64,000 nucleotides of DNA from Nemertoderma westbladi (Eukaryota; Xenacoelomorpha; Nemertodermatida; Nemertodermatidae). Location: positions 1 through 64,000 of the forward strand of contig JAUCBJ010001661.1 in assembly GCA_032718475.1 (NCBI GenBank), read 5' to 3'. Position numbers and translations under genes: made by a program. The notes under the pieces were generated by a model, which was not told the DNA's origin, searched no databases, and was given only the letters and a program-made list of their open reading frames with translations. Positions 19,699 to 30,233 of this stretch are shown here, piece after piece (the stretch's first letter is position 1; the number at the start of each line of letters is the position of its first letter).

Positions 19699-21874
19699 GT
19701 TTGTTTACACAGTTGAATGTCTACTGCAATTACAGTCTAAGTAAGTCTAGTAATTCAGTATTAACTGCTAGCCTAGTAATTAATTACCGATACTGCTACT
19801 CAGTGTAGCGTGATATATAATATATTAGTATACCGGTATACTTAGGGTATATATAAGTATTACTACAGACTAGGTTTTTCACAGAAACCGGTATATAATT
19901 TTAGCACAAATATATATAAATATATAATAGGCCTATCGTGGATACCGGTATGCAGTTTACGCTTATAATGTATATATATAAGTATAATTACAGACTAGAA
20001 TTAATTACAGAGTACCGGTATGATTTCAGCTTAAGTTTATAAAAATAAATATAATAAGCCTATTGGAAATACCGGTATGTCAATTATTTTAAAATAATTG
20101 AATTTCTGAATTTTAAGGGTTACTTGGTTACTTTAACTTACTTTATTACCGTGATTTAAGCAGTAGTCCAACTGATATTGAGACCTAATTGTGGTATGGC
20201 AGGCCTACTATTTATAAATCGTTTGAGTTGATTTATAATATATATATACCCGTTTAATGGGTTTTGTCAATGTTGAAATAAATGTTATTATTTCTGGGGG
20301 GGTCACTACACATAAGTTGTGCGCTCTCAGTGGAGTGCTACTTGTTGGACACTAAAACAAATAATTCTAATTTACCTAAGTTACTTAATACTACAAATTA
20401 CGTACAATTCTGGTTGAGATTACAATCTCTAAATAAACACAAAAATTTAATTACAAATACACAAATACAAATTTTTAGGGTAATTTTACAAGAAGTCTAC
20501 TAACCAGCCTAACAAAGGGTTAGAATATCTGGTTATTACAACGGACAGGTTACTACGGTATTTGAAAATAATAAGTAGTAGTAAATACACTGCGCTGTCC
20601 AGATAGGAAAATACCACCGCCTGACGACCTATAGCCGTATCGCTATAGGTACTACGTTATGTATCACGGAGTGTTCCTACCTAGAAGTTAATAGAGCTAA
20701 CGTACGTGCCTATCAACCACTTTACAACACAAATATAATGCCTACACTAATTACTTTCGGAAAGTACTGTACACTAAACCCTAAATTAGGTACAAGTACT
20801 TGTATAACAAATAATCAGTAGTTAAAAATACTTGAACAGCTAAAAGAACCACGGCATCTGCTGGAGTGACCGGTGCACAAAATCACCAGTCTTTACCTAC
20901 GCCGAGCAGCCCGTATAGTACCGGGGTTAGTTTAACTATAACGGTATGTATAACAAACACAATTACTGTAGGAATAAACTTGGGGATATGAATGTTGCGA
21001 ATAATCGCATAAACTCTGAATAATAAATATTACGCTACGCGTACAAACCATTCAAACAAAATGCAGACCAAACACTGACAGACTACTATCAAGCCTAAAC
21101 AAACTACGGTATATGTAGACTCCGAAATGGTTAAGTAGTATGCGTTCTAACCCAGTAGTACGACTTATTCTTTAGATGGGGGTTTACCTTACAGCAATGG
21201 CTGCCCCTACTTCCTAACCGTTCTTTATCGGACAGATGCTTTACACACACCGAAATTTCCTCAAACCTAATAACAGCCAGACAACTATCCAGCCTACAAA
21301 TTATCTAAATAAATATTATACGCTACCTGTACAGACTACACAAACAAAGTACAGACTAAACGATGGCAGACTTCTCTCAAGCCTAAATAAACTACAGGAC
21401 ATGCAGACTCCGAAATGATTAGGTAGTATGCGTTCTAACCCAGTAGTACGACTTATTCTTTAGATGGGGGTTTACCTTACAGCTTTGGCTGCCCCTACTT
21501 CCTAACCATTCTTTATCGGACAGGTGATCTACACACACTGCAATCCGTTCAGACTTAACAACAATCAGACAACAGCTCAGCCTACAAATTGTCTGTACAA
21601 TCTGATCAGGCTTACACGCCTTCTGTTCAATACTGGCCTACAAACAAATAAAACTTGACAGAAATAAGTAAAAATCTCAATAAAAAACCAGGGCTGCAGT
21701 CCCTGATTAATTATTAAGGCCTACCGGTATATAATTATCAAAATCGAATAATACTGCTGTACCTGTACTGCTGTATGTACCGGTCCGGGTGGTTAGGTAG
21801 TCAGGCCTACTGGGTACCGGTTGCCGGTACTTCAGCTTTATTGCCTACTGCAATACAGAAGCAATATCCGTTAT
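19699..21874 (-). other. Leader of BEL element 1
   Basis: 2.2 kb between the 5' LTR and ORF1 with no convincing frame. It contains two imperfect copies of a TACCGGTAT-rich unit (about 19838-20080). It also contains a ~120-bp direct repeat (about 21118-21236 and 21408-21526) with the shared phrase GTATGCGTTCTAACCCAGTA. All are present in element 2, so they belong to the family and could serve packaging or dimerisation. Confidence 0.6.
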
Positions 21875-23116
21875 TGTTCGCGCTTTCAGACCTTTGGCAG
21901 TTTAACCCGCCAAATTAGGATGTCTTCTAGATAATAAATCACTTTTAGCCTCTGACAAGTATTTGATTCACTACACTAGTCGAAACCAATCGGTGCGCGA
22001 TCATTCACCCGCTGGATATACCCGGGAGATTGGGTTCGACGGCTTAATCGTATTGCTATGTAAGCCTAATGTATTATTCGACTGACAGTATTATATAATC
22101 TCTCACAATATTATTCACCTTCGGGGAATATTAACAGTTCCTTTAGGACGTGGCGCTCTATCTATATAAACAGAGTTATGACTTAAACTACTCACAACGA
22201 TATGGCTTAGTTACAATTCACATATATGGCGCATTCTTTAGGAAATGCTTCGTTATCAGTCTCACTCATACACAATGCTGCACAATACTGCACACTGATC
22301 TGCCGATCTTCACTGATTTTAGTCACATATAAAAGGAACACGGACCGAATCATGTAGGGTCTATCAAATAACATTAGATTCACTTCAAACCACTTTAACA
22401 TAAGTCACAATCGTTATATGTAACCTTTCTCTCTTATCTTCGGTATATCAAGAATATTGGGTTTTCGGGGTTATTTATCGTTATTCCAAATATAATAATT
22501 CATCAACCATATTATGAAGAACCGACAGTAAATAGCAATATAACAATATAAAAGTATGCACAGGTATATTAGATTAGGTATGTTGCGTTGATTGAGTATG
22601 GGCCAGTTAACCAGTGGCCAGTGTGAGGTCAGGTTTGGTTTGATAACGGATATATGTCCTTATAATTAAGCCTACTAGTGTTAGGCTAAAACAGAAAAGC
22701 ACAAAATATTCCCAAGCCGCTCTCTCCTGGCTCAGGACAGAATGTAAACACTGCCCATAACGCATTGCGTGATTTCTAGGAAATTTCTGTACAAGAGCCA
22801 TAAAAATGCTCTGATTGGCTGACTGAACTGAGAGATGCCGTAGAACAAAGAAAATCGACACGTATGAATATCAGCTGTTAACCGTCGTCATAGTAACTAC
22901 TGTTCAAGAGTAGCTATCACCTTTTGCGTCACGGAATTGCCATAGAATCATCAACTATGCCTTTCACAGTACACATACGGAGGAAATAGCTCTTAGATCC
23001 TCTAAAAAACACCGATACAGCAATAATACGGTCTCTTACTCCTATTAAATCAACTACAGAGTATTTTAATGGAAAAATAAGAAAAATAACGGGGCAATTC
23101 AGCAAAGGCTTTTACA
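21875..23116 (-). repeat. 5' LTR of BEL element 1
   Basis: 1242 bp, with the same TG...CA ends as the left copy. It differs by a few substitutions (for example near 21969 and 22103), single-base indels near 22704-22713 and a 5-bp insertion near 22636. It should contain the promoter for minus-strand transcription. The sequence just inside (minus strand ATAACGGATATTG) does not start with the TGG expected of a usual tRNA primer site. Confidence 0.9.
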
Positions 23117-23493
23117 CCTTTGCCCTGTACTAACTTCGGGTCTAACAACAAACATTCGCTTGGTATCTAATTTAGGTCGCAACAAGTCAGAAACCTAGAT
23201 ATCTTGACAAAATGCTCACCAGTTGTAAGCTGATCTTCAACAAGTTGTAGCTGCCCTCATTGCCCAATCCAGAACACTAATTATGAATAGTAGGCCTACT
23301 CGCGCCTTGCATGTGTCGCCTTGCAGTCTAGAACATCTAGAACGCTAAAAGCACGCCATCTAGAATTGAGAACATCTTAGTTTCACCATCTGGTGAGATT
23401 AATTATTTAATACAACCCCCTCCACCTCTGTGTATTTCATAAACTACACACGTGTATATAAAGTCTCATCAGCTTCTGTTTACGTGAATAATT
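23117..23493. other. Upstream region of the secreted 8-Cys gene
   Basis: No gene. The last 90 bp before the start codon contain TATATAAAG (about 23454-23462), which is about 35 bp upstream of the ATG and could be a TATA box. Confidence 0.35.
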
Positions 23494-24583
23494 ATGTCAA
23501 GGTTGATACTATTCCCCATTATGTTGAATATATTGTTGGCACTTGGAAGGAAACTTCCCGAGGATGTGGACAAGTTAGAAGCAGACAATTTTTTGGAGAA
23601 GCGCTCCGGAACTTTTTACCCAGCAAATTGCGAAGTCAAACATCTTCATTGGGGTGGAGGTCATAACCGCATTCCTATATATCCAACTTGTACAAAATGC
23701 TGCTCTGAGGTAAGTACTAGGTTCTGAAGCGGTTAACCGGTTAATTCAAATTAACTGGTTAGAAATTGATTAACTGGTTAACCGGCCTAATGTCCCATTT
23801 TGAGGTTTTCAGGTTCTATTACCAGTTTTATTACCTGTATGTTACCATTTATATGTTACCATTTGAATGTGTATTTCCCATTGCAATGTATCAGAAATTC
23901 ATTTTGTAGTCCTACTGTATGCATGCAGCTTTAGGACTACAACAGTACAGTATACATACACTAAGTACTGGTGGCTCTATCACACTAGAGCAATAGAAAC
24001 ACTTCACAGTATTGCAAGTAGGGGCGAGCTTGGCTTAGCTTACATAATAATTATACATACCGGTACTGTAGCTTAAGATAGGTGACTGTCGGCGATATAA
24101 CTTTCAGTTTCATAGTACCGGTATGTACCGTAGTATGTATGTTGCACCATAGGTTGTAGGTCTAGGTAGGTTGGATTCTACTTTTTAACCGGTTAATTGG
24201 AAATGGTTAACCGGTTGACGGAAAAAGTAACCGCTTCAACCCTAGTAAGTACAGTACGTAGACGCATTAAACAATTAATCAAATAGAATGTACAGTTAAC
24301 CAATATGGACCTAATTATTGTGAAGCAAATAAATAATATTTTAATTCGGTTACGAATTACGATAACTTATCTTGTTATTCATCTTTTATGTATATTTTAT
24401 TTTGTTATATATTTTATATCTTGTATATGTTGTGTATCTGGTTTATTTTAGAATAAACATTACGAATTCAACTGCGGTAACGGATCCTGTTTTGGTGAGG
24501 AGATTGAAGAGTGGCATGAGGGTGGCACCTATTGGATTCACTTCTTCAAATATACTTCGTATAAATGCGACAAATATTGTTGA
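23494..24583 (+). CDS. Small secreted cysteine-rich protein, two exons, unrecognised
   Basis: Exon 1 is 23494-23709 (72 codons) and ends GAG|GTAAGT. Exon 2 is 24452-24583 (43 codons plus TGA) and follows TTTATTTTAG. Both are phase 0. The 115-residue product starts with a hydrophobic signal peptide (MSRLILFPIMLNILLALG). An acidic propeptide-like stretch follows, with a dibasic KR near residue 38. The mature part would hold eight cysteines: one in PANC, three in CTKCC, then FNC and GSC from exon 2, and the final YKC and KYC. The high cysteine content across a phase-matched junction argues that the join is real. I do not recognise the fold; a secreted disulfide-rich ligand or defence peptide is possible. 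The stop is followed within 30 bp by a satellite array. Confidence 0.7.
23718..24244. mobile_element. hAT-type MITE inserted at the 5' splice site
   Basis: The ends are TAGGTTCTGAAGCGGTTA and the inverse of TAGGGTTGAAGCGGTTA, each followed by AACCGGTTAA-type subterminal words. The element is flanked by an exact 8-bp duplication GTAAGTAC at 23710-23717 and 24245-24252. It has no coding frame. It forms most of the intron of the 8-Cys gene, and the left target copy is the splice donor itself. Confidence 0.85.
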
Positions 24584-24609
24584 TCTGCTGGAAGAAATTA
24601 AATTATTAT

Positions 24610-25500
24610 AAACCTTCACTATAAAACAACTCTTTAACTGTAAACAACTCTTTAATTTTAAACAACTCTTTAACTGTAAACAACTCTTGAACTTTAAACA
24701 ACTCTTTAACTGTAAACAACCCTTTAACTGTAAACAACTCTTTAACTGTAAACAACTCTTTAACTGTAAACAACTCTTTAACTGTAAACAACTCTTTAAC
24801 TGTAAACAACTCTTTAACTGTAAACAACTCTTTAACAGTAAACAACTATTTAACTGTAAACAACTCTTTAACTGTAAACAACTCTTTAACTGTAAACAAC
24901 TCTTTAACAGTAAACAACTCTTTAACAGTAAACAACTCTTTAACTGTAAACAACTCTTTAACTGTAAACAACTCTTTAACTGTAAAGTAAACAACCCTTT
25001 AACTGTAAACAACTCTTTAACTGTAAAGTAAACAACTCTTTAACTGTAAACAACTCTTTAACTGTAAACAACTCTTTAACTGTAAAGTAAACAACTCTAT
25101 AACTGTAAAGTAAACAACTCTTTAACTGTAAAGTAAACAAATCTTTAACTGTAAAGTAAACAACTCTTTAACTGTAAAGTAAACAACTCTTTAACTGTAA
25201 AGTAAACAAATCTTTAACTGTAAAGTAAACAACTCTTTAACTGTAAAGTAAACAACTCTTTAACTGTAAACAACTCTCTAACTGTAAAGTAAACAACTCT
25301 CTAACTGTAAAGTAAACAACTCTTTAACTGTAAACAACTCTTTAACTGTAAACAACTCTTTAACTGTAAAGTAAACAACCCTTTAACTGTAAACAACTCT
25401 TTAACTGTAAAGTAAACAACTCTTTAACTGTAAACAACTCTTTAACTGTAAACAACTCTTTAACTGTAAACAACTCTTTAACTGTAAACAACTTTTAACT
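24610..25500. repeat. 18/23-bp tandem satellite
   Basis: About 45 head-to-tail copies of CAACTCTTTAACTGTAAA (18 bp). In the right two thirds many units have an added GTAAA, making 23 bp. It begins 27 bp after the stop of the 8-Cys gene, so it may be part of its 3' UTR. Open frames across it are repeat artefacts. Confidence 0.95.
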
Positions 25501-25741
25501 GTGGTGTTTATCTTAGAGTATATTTGGTAGTGGTTGATCTTCACATCCCAATTAAAGTAGCACTCGGGTAATGGAATCATCTGGTGCATTTTAGGTAGGA
25601 ATATTCTGCAACGACCCATCTTATAACTTATTTTGTGTAATTTTACAAAATTTCGGTCAATTGCTATTGTAACGAGTTGCTAGAAAATCAGCCATAATTT
25701 GGTAACACAATTCTGATCTTGAAATACCAAATTAACCCCCC

Positions 25742-26065
25742 ATGGCCAAACTGCCAGTCTACTGTATTTCTTTCGCAATAATTTGCCATTTTCTGAAATC
25801 TCAGACGGTCATCGGGCTCTATAACCCAACAGTGATTTATGATTACATAATTATTTATCTAGCGGATAACTGGATAACTACAAGTCCCACTACGCATATT
25901 TTATATCATTTCTTTGGAAAGACTAGGCCTACTTTTGATAGGAGAATGTACAACCTCTTTCCACGCGAGTCGGTGGCCGTAACTCGGAACATCCCCTATC
26001 TCCAATCCGTGAACGAAAGGGAACTGGTGCGTCGTACACCCCGGTTCAATAGTAATACGCCTTGA
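25742..26065 (+). CDS. Candidate secreted protein, 107 residues, unrecognised
   Basis: The ATG lies in a strong context (CCCCCATGGCC). The N-terminus MAKLPVYCISFAIICHFLKS resembles a signal peptide. The second half is basic, with RR pairs (TFDRRMYN, ELVRRTPRF) that could be processing sites of a peptide precursor. It is richer in G and C than the surroundings, as expected of coding DNA. There is no known domain and no clear intron. The evidence is composition and the signal peptide only, so a chance frame is not excluded. Confidence 0.4.
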   Translation: MAKLPVYCISFAIICHFLKSQTVIGLYNPTVIYDYIIIYLADNWITTSPTTHILYHFFGKTRPTFDRRMYNLFPRESVAVTRNIPYLQSVNERELVRRTPRFNSNTP

Positions 26066-26495
26066 TGAATAACATTGATATTGGAGTTAACATCAACCAC
26101 TTTGTTCCTATCAACAATTGTGTGAGTTGCAAGGTGGGTTATCTATGTTCACTGGTACTGGTATGTCTGTTTTCAAATTATTATTGTGTCATAAAAGTTT
26201 CTCAGTCTTACCCAATTAATGACAAAGGAAAAGCTTAATGAATATTTACACTGACAGGGCGAGTCACAAACGGGGACGGGTTCTTAGATCGTGACTTTTC
26301 CAATTAGGCCAACCTTTATTCCACTTTCTAGAAAAACAAGTGACGTGGCTGGAGAAAGCTGCTAACGTTATTCCATATTTAACACAGAGTCAATCAGCCA
26401 ATGAGTTAATATAGAATGGAATTTTGAATATAATTAGGCTATATAAAATTGAGTACACTCTAGTACAATCGGTTGCTTTACAGGGAAATGGTTTA

Positions 26496-26687
26496 ATGTC
26501 GCTATCGGCTCTCTTTATATACATTTTTTGTGTCTCGATAACGCAGGGAGTTGTTGGATGTTTCTTATCGCATGGATCACATTCCAATACCTTTCTAGTC
26601 GTCCCATTACTGTTCCATGTTTTTGATTACAATGTTTATACAGGTTATACATTGTTGAGTAACTTTAGTGCCGTCGAGGAATTATAG
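26496..26687 (+). CDS. Possible very small secreted protein (63 residues)
   Basis: A single frame starting MSLSALFIYIFCVSITQGVV, which looks like a signal peptide, then a short hydrophobic remainder. An out-of-frame ATG lies 9 bp upstream. There is no homology cue. Listed only as a weak candidate. Confidence 0.2.
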   Translation: MSLSALFIYIFCVSITQGVVGCFLSHGSHSNTFLVVPLLFHVFDYNVYTGYTLLSNFSAVEEL

Positions 26688-26689
26688 TT

Positions 26690-27325
26690 ATAGTCAGCCT
26701 GTAGACTGGGTAGAGGGCAGCAACGATGTCGGCCTACGTTTACTCCCCATCTGGATTGGTGGTGGTATCCCTGGTATTACGAGAAAAGAGATAACAAGTT
26801 GACAGTTGGAACTATTTAATATTATATAAACATAAAGTATTTAATAAAATAAGACCTACATGAGTGGAACACACTTATAATCATCTCGCATATCAAAATA
26901 TTGCCTCAAAAATCAATGAAAACTGAATCCTATTGTGTTTTAGCGACAAACAGGATAAATTTATATTGTGATTTTTAGTTTAAAAAATATCAGCCTAGAA
27001 AACCAATACAGTTGGAAGATATTACAATAAGTATATACGATGACTTGGCTAGTGACTTATTGCCTATATAAAAATCTTCCATCTGAACATTATAATTTAA
27101 TATTTAGTGGTACATTGGCCAGCAGGTATGCTTTGATAAATCGTTGAACATTCGGTAAAAGTTGACATAAGATTAAGACTGCAGTCTTACTCGGAATACA
27201 AATACTGCAGTCTGTACTGAAACTAAACAAGACTATCAGTCTGTGCTTTATCTGTATTAGACGGTCTGTTCTGTCTGTAAGGGACCGCGGTAGACTGCAA
27301 TCTGGGTCGGTTTCGCATCATCTGA
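26690..27325. other. Non-coding; 3' flank of SUMO gene
   Basis: AT-rich, no gene. On the minus strand it would hold the SUMO 3' UTR. ATTAAA-type signals are possible (about 27097-27103), but none can be singled out. Confidence 0.4.
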
Positions 27326-29874
27326 TTATTGACTGTCTGTTCCCCCAGTCTGCTCCTGGTACACTTCTATGGTATCTTCATCCTCCATCTCTAACTGTTT
27401 CGGCGTCATCTCATCGGCGATTCTTTGCCCGTCGAACAGAAACCGTAACGACGATATGGGGACACCTTGCCGTTGGCAGTAGGCCTCTTTCAGCTTCTTC
27501 ATTTGGGTTGTGAATTTTACTTTGAAGTGAATCTCAGAGTTATCCTGTCCCATTACTTTCAGTTTAATATACTCCCCTACCTTGTTATCTCCTCCAACAC
27601 CTTTTGTCTCATTTTCATCCTAAAAATAAGAATTTATGCAAGTAATTAACGTAATGGCATACATACAGCCGTCCTGCATAAACAAAATATCAATAAATAA
27701 GTCACAATGTCAATTGTGCGACAGCATGTGAACCTAAGCACCATAATTTGTACCAACTTCTTGGCCAATGTCATTATTGTTACGCGCCTTTAAGTCATTG
27801 TCTCTTAGACAATTAATTAAAGTGCACTTTTTGTGCTTGATTGAAAGTCCGCCCTTTATAACCACGAATCTACCATTTTTACCAGTAACAGAACATGCGG
27901 TAGTTCAGTAGTGGGCTACCTGTGGTGACTCGTCGTTACAGTGTCACATCGACTCGACACAGACATGTGTAATCGACGATTACATACAGTACCACCATAC
28001 CGAGTACATGATATATTTAGATATTTACCCATAAGCTTAAAATTGAATATGTTTCAGCATTATACAGTTATATACCGGTAGGAATATTTAACGATATTTC
28101 TGCTGTAGGCTAAAATAGATCGATGGTCTTCAAAAAAAGCTACAGTAGGCCTATTCCGCAAAAAATGATCTTAGTCTTAGGTAAAATTGTTCAGTCTGCA
28201 TTTTGAAACACAGTAGGCCTATTTGAAAAGTTAAAAATGAAATTAAATTAAACCACACCGGTACGTCTACTTATAACACAGGTACTGTAACTGGAACGTA
28301 ACATACGGTACTCAAATAGTGGTTTGTGAAATCCATTAAAATTGTACAGATGTAGAGATGGTTACAATCAATCTCAGCTATATATTTTATATATAAGAAA
28401 ATAAAGCACGGCTAAGTGCAGTAGGTGGTAGGGCCTACATGCCTACTGCAAGTACTGAACTACACACAGACACATATGTTAGGCCTATATTTTATAAATG
28501 GTAGGTTACTAAAGACTGACGTTGATTGTAGAGATTTAGGTGTTAACTTTTGCGATAATTTAAAATTTGACATTCATTGTAAAGTACAAGCTGCAAAATG
28601 TTTTAAAATTGTTAATTTAATATTCAGGTGTTTTTATAGAAATAATTTAAAAGCTTTATTAACTGCATATAAATCGTACGTTAGTCGATGTGATCGTTAC
28701 TCGATGTGGATTGGATAAACGTAGTTATATAGAACGTTTACAGTTTTTGGACTTGCAGGTGCAGCCGCTGGAAGTGTGTAGGTTAATTTTTTATTTGAAA
28801 TTTACTTATTACATAATCAATAAATGTGTTGACTTAGACTCATTCTTTACTGGTGCAATTAGTTCAGGTTCAAGAGGCCACAATTTTAAATTATTTCAAC
28901 ACCGCTCGAGACTACAGATCAGTCAATATTGCTTTAGTACAGGCCTAATAGAGTTGTTTCAATTTGGAACAATTTATCTTCTACCATCGTAAACTCCGCC
29001 AGCAAGGACATTTTCAGTTGAAAGCTAAAGGAGGTAAACCTGTTACAATTTTGTAAATTCAATAGATCTATGTAGTTAATTAATTAATTGTTTTATCATG
29101 TGCACATGATGGAAAGGCCTTTTAATGAAACAATATTTTCGCCTCCGTTTTTATATTTTATATTTTTCGTGCATACTGTATTTATGTTACTAATTTTAGA
29201 TATGTCTGTAAATCTTTTTAAATATGTTAGCAAGAGTAACTATTTTTAGATATTCATATAGTTTGGTAGTTTGGGTTACCTTTACCTTCAATCCTTCACG
29301 GCCAATGGTTTTTTTTATACTGTATGCTGGTATACTGTATGCTGGAAACTCGCTGGTTTCAGTAGTGGCGGCCTCAACCCTAATTAAAACTGTCATGTAC
29401 ATGTACTGGTCCGGTACCGGTAACCCTCAGGCTCAGACCCTTAACACTGTAACAGCCTAACCCTACAGCCCTACCGGTAACTGCCTAAGTCATAGTCTAA
29501 GAAATTTAGAGGAATTTCTTAGATAATGACTTCAGGACTTAGGCCTAGGGTTAGGGTTACAGGTTACATGACGAGACAGGCATGACAGTTTTAATTATGG
29601 TTGAGGCCAGACCTGCTGACCAACTACTGAACTACAGAACTACCGTATAGAACTAGGCCTATCCCTTAACCAAATGCCAAAATAATAAACCAAACAACAG
29701 AACAATCCTGCCATCTTTACAAGAATATGGTTATGATAGGCCTATGACACATGACAGTGCAGCAGTGTACCGGTAACTGTCTGACTAAATATTAATAATA
29801 AAAATTGAAGGTACCCAAAACTGCATTGAGTCCCGGTACCAAAAACTTACCGTTTTGTTGTGTTCGTCAGTCAT
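27326..29874 (-). CDS. SUMO: SUMO (small ubiquitin-like modifier), two exons
   Basis: Exon 1 is 29874-29851 (MTDEHNKT) and ends ACG|GTAAGT. Exon 2 is 27619-27326 and starts after TTATTTTTAG. Both junctions are phase 0 and the product is 105 residues. The ubiquitin-like fold is clear: GEYIKLKV, a strand with EIHFKVKF, the helix region [23 protein letters not shown], and [13 protein letters not shown] followed by a four-residue tail (TDSQ) that a SENP protease would remove to expose the GG. The [14 protein letters not shown] and RFLFDGQRI segments are closest to the SUMO1 type. The variable N-terminus is short and acidic. The protein would be conjugated to nuclear and other targets through Aos1/Uba2 and Ubc9. 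The 2.2-kb intron contains a LINE fragment and a MITE. Confidence 0.93.
28481..29040 (+). pseudogene. 5'-truncated CR1/L2-like LINE, reverse transcriptase C-terminus
   Basis: One frame reads [12 protein letters not shown] then KAxx-type IVNLIF and LLTAYKSYV. After a frame change near 28690 it continues [19 protein letters not shown], the RGHNFKLF motif and [17 protein letters not shown] at about 28962-29015. This order is the conserved end of non-LTR RT ORF2 proteins. The fragment lacks the catalytic domains, is frame-broken and lies antisense in the SUMO intron. Sequence to about 29220 may be its 3' UTR. Confidence 0.8.
29369..29609. mobile_element. Palindromic MITE, copy 1
   Basis: The ends GGCCTCAACCCTAATTAAAACTGTCATG (left) and their near-exact inverse (right, ending GGTTGAGGCC) flank a centre with an inner inverted repeat around CTAAGAAATT. 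The same family is seen at 54960-55129. It lies in the SUMO intron. Confidence 0.75.
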
Positions 29875-29879
29875 CTTCA

Positions 29880-30233
29880 CAGTTCTGCAGATTGACAATT
29901 ACACTTCACTTTATTCTGTTATTACAGTAGGTATTATTTGACAATAGGCCTATACCAGTACAGCAGTATAGAGATATCAGAATAAACAGGTACCGGTACA
30001 CCAAATTACTGAATTCATAAGTCAGAAACCGATAGGCTGATAGGCGTATTCAGTAATTGCAAATTTCTGAATACAGGAATACTGGAATATTGTTTAGGCC
30101 TTGTTCAGTTGCAGTTGTTGGTTTCTGGATGCTACAACCTGACAACTGTCCTGAGCTACTGTGCTGTCCAGCTGTCCCAGTTCTATAATTCAGTAATTAC
30201 GGAGTTATGAATTACAATAAAAAATAAGGGTAA
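29880..30233. other. Upstream region of SUMO, no gene seen
   Basis: About 350 bp upstream of the SUMO start codon. It holds scattered TACCGGTA and AGGCCTA words. No TATA box is assignable. Confidence 0.35.

Larger units (their letters stand above)
7105..23116 (-). mobile_element. BEL/Pao LTR retrotransposon, element 1 (16.0 kb)
   Basis: A complete LTR element read on the minus strand. The 5' LTR is at 23116-21875 and the 3' LTR at 8340-7105, both of the form TG...CA. Between them lie a 2.2-kb leader, ORF1 (19698-17389), ORF2 carrying gag-protease-RT-RNase H-integrase (17405-11400), a 1.6-kb untranslated stretch, and a 3-kb accessory region with small frames. The order protease, RT, RNase H, integrase and the gag type identify BEL/Pao. 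The LTRs differ at only a handful of sites plus one 5-bp insertion, so the insertion is recent. The flanks (TAGG left, CCTT right) do not show a target duplication. Confidence 0.92.

Noticed and set aside
24443-25031. Repetitive frames with LQLKSC or NCKQLF motifs
   Set aside because: They are translations of the 18-bp satellite, open on both strands.
27467-27649. Plus-strand frame over the SUMO exon
   Set aside because: Antisense shadow of SUMO exon 2.
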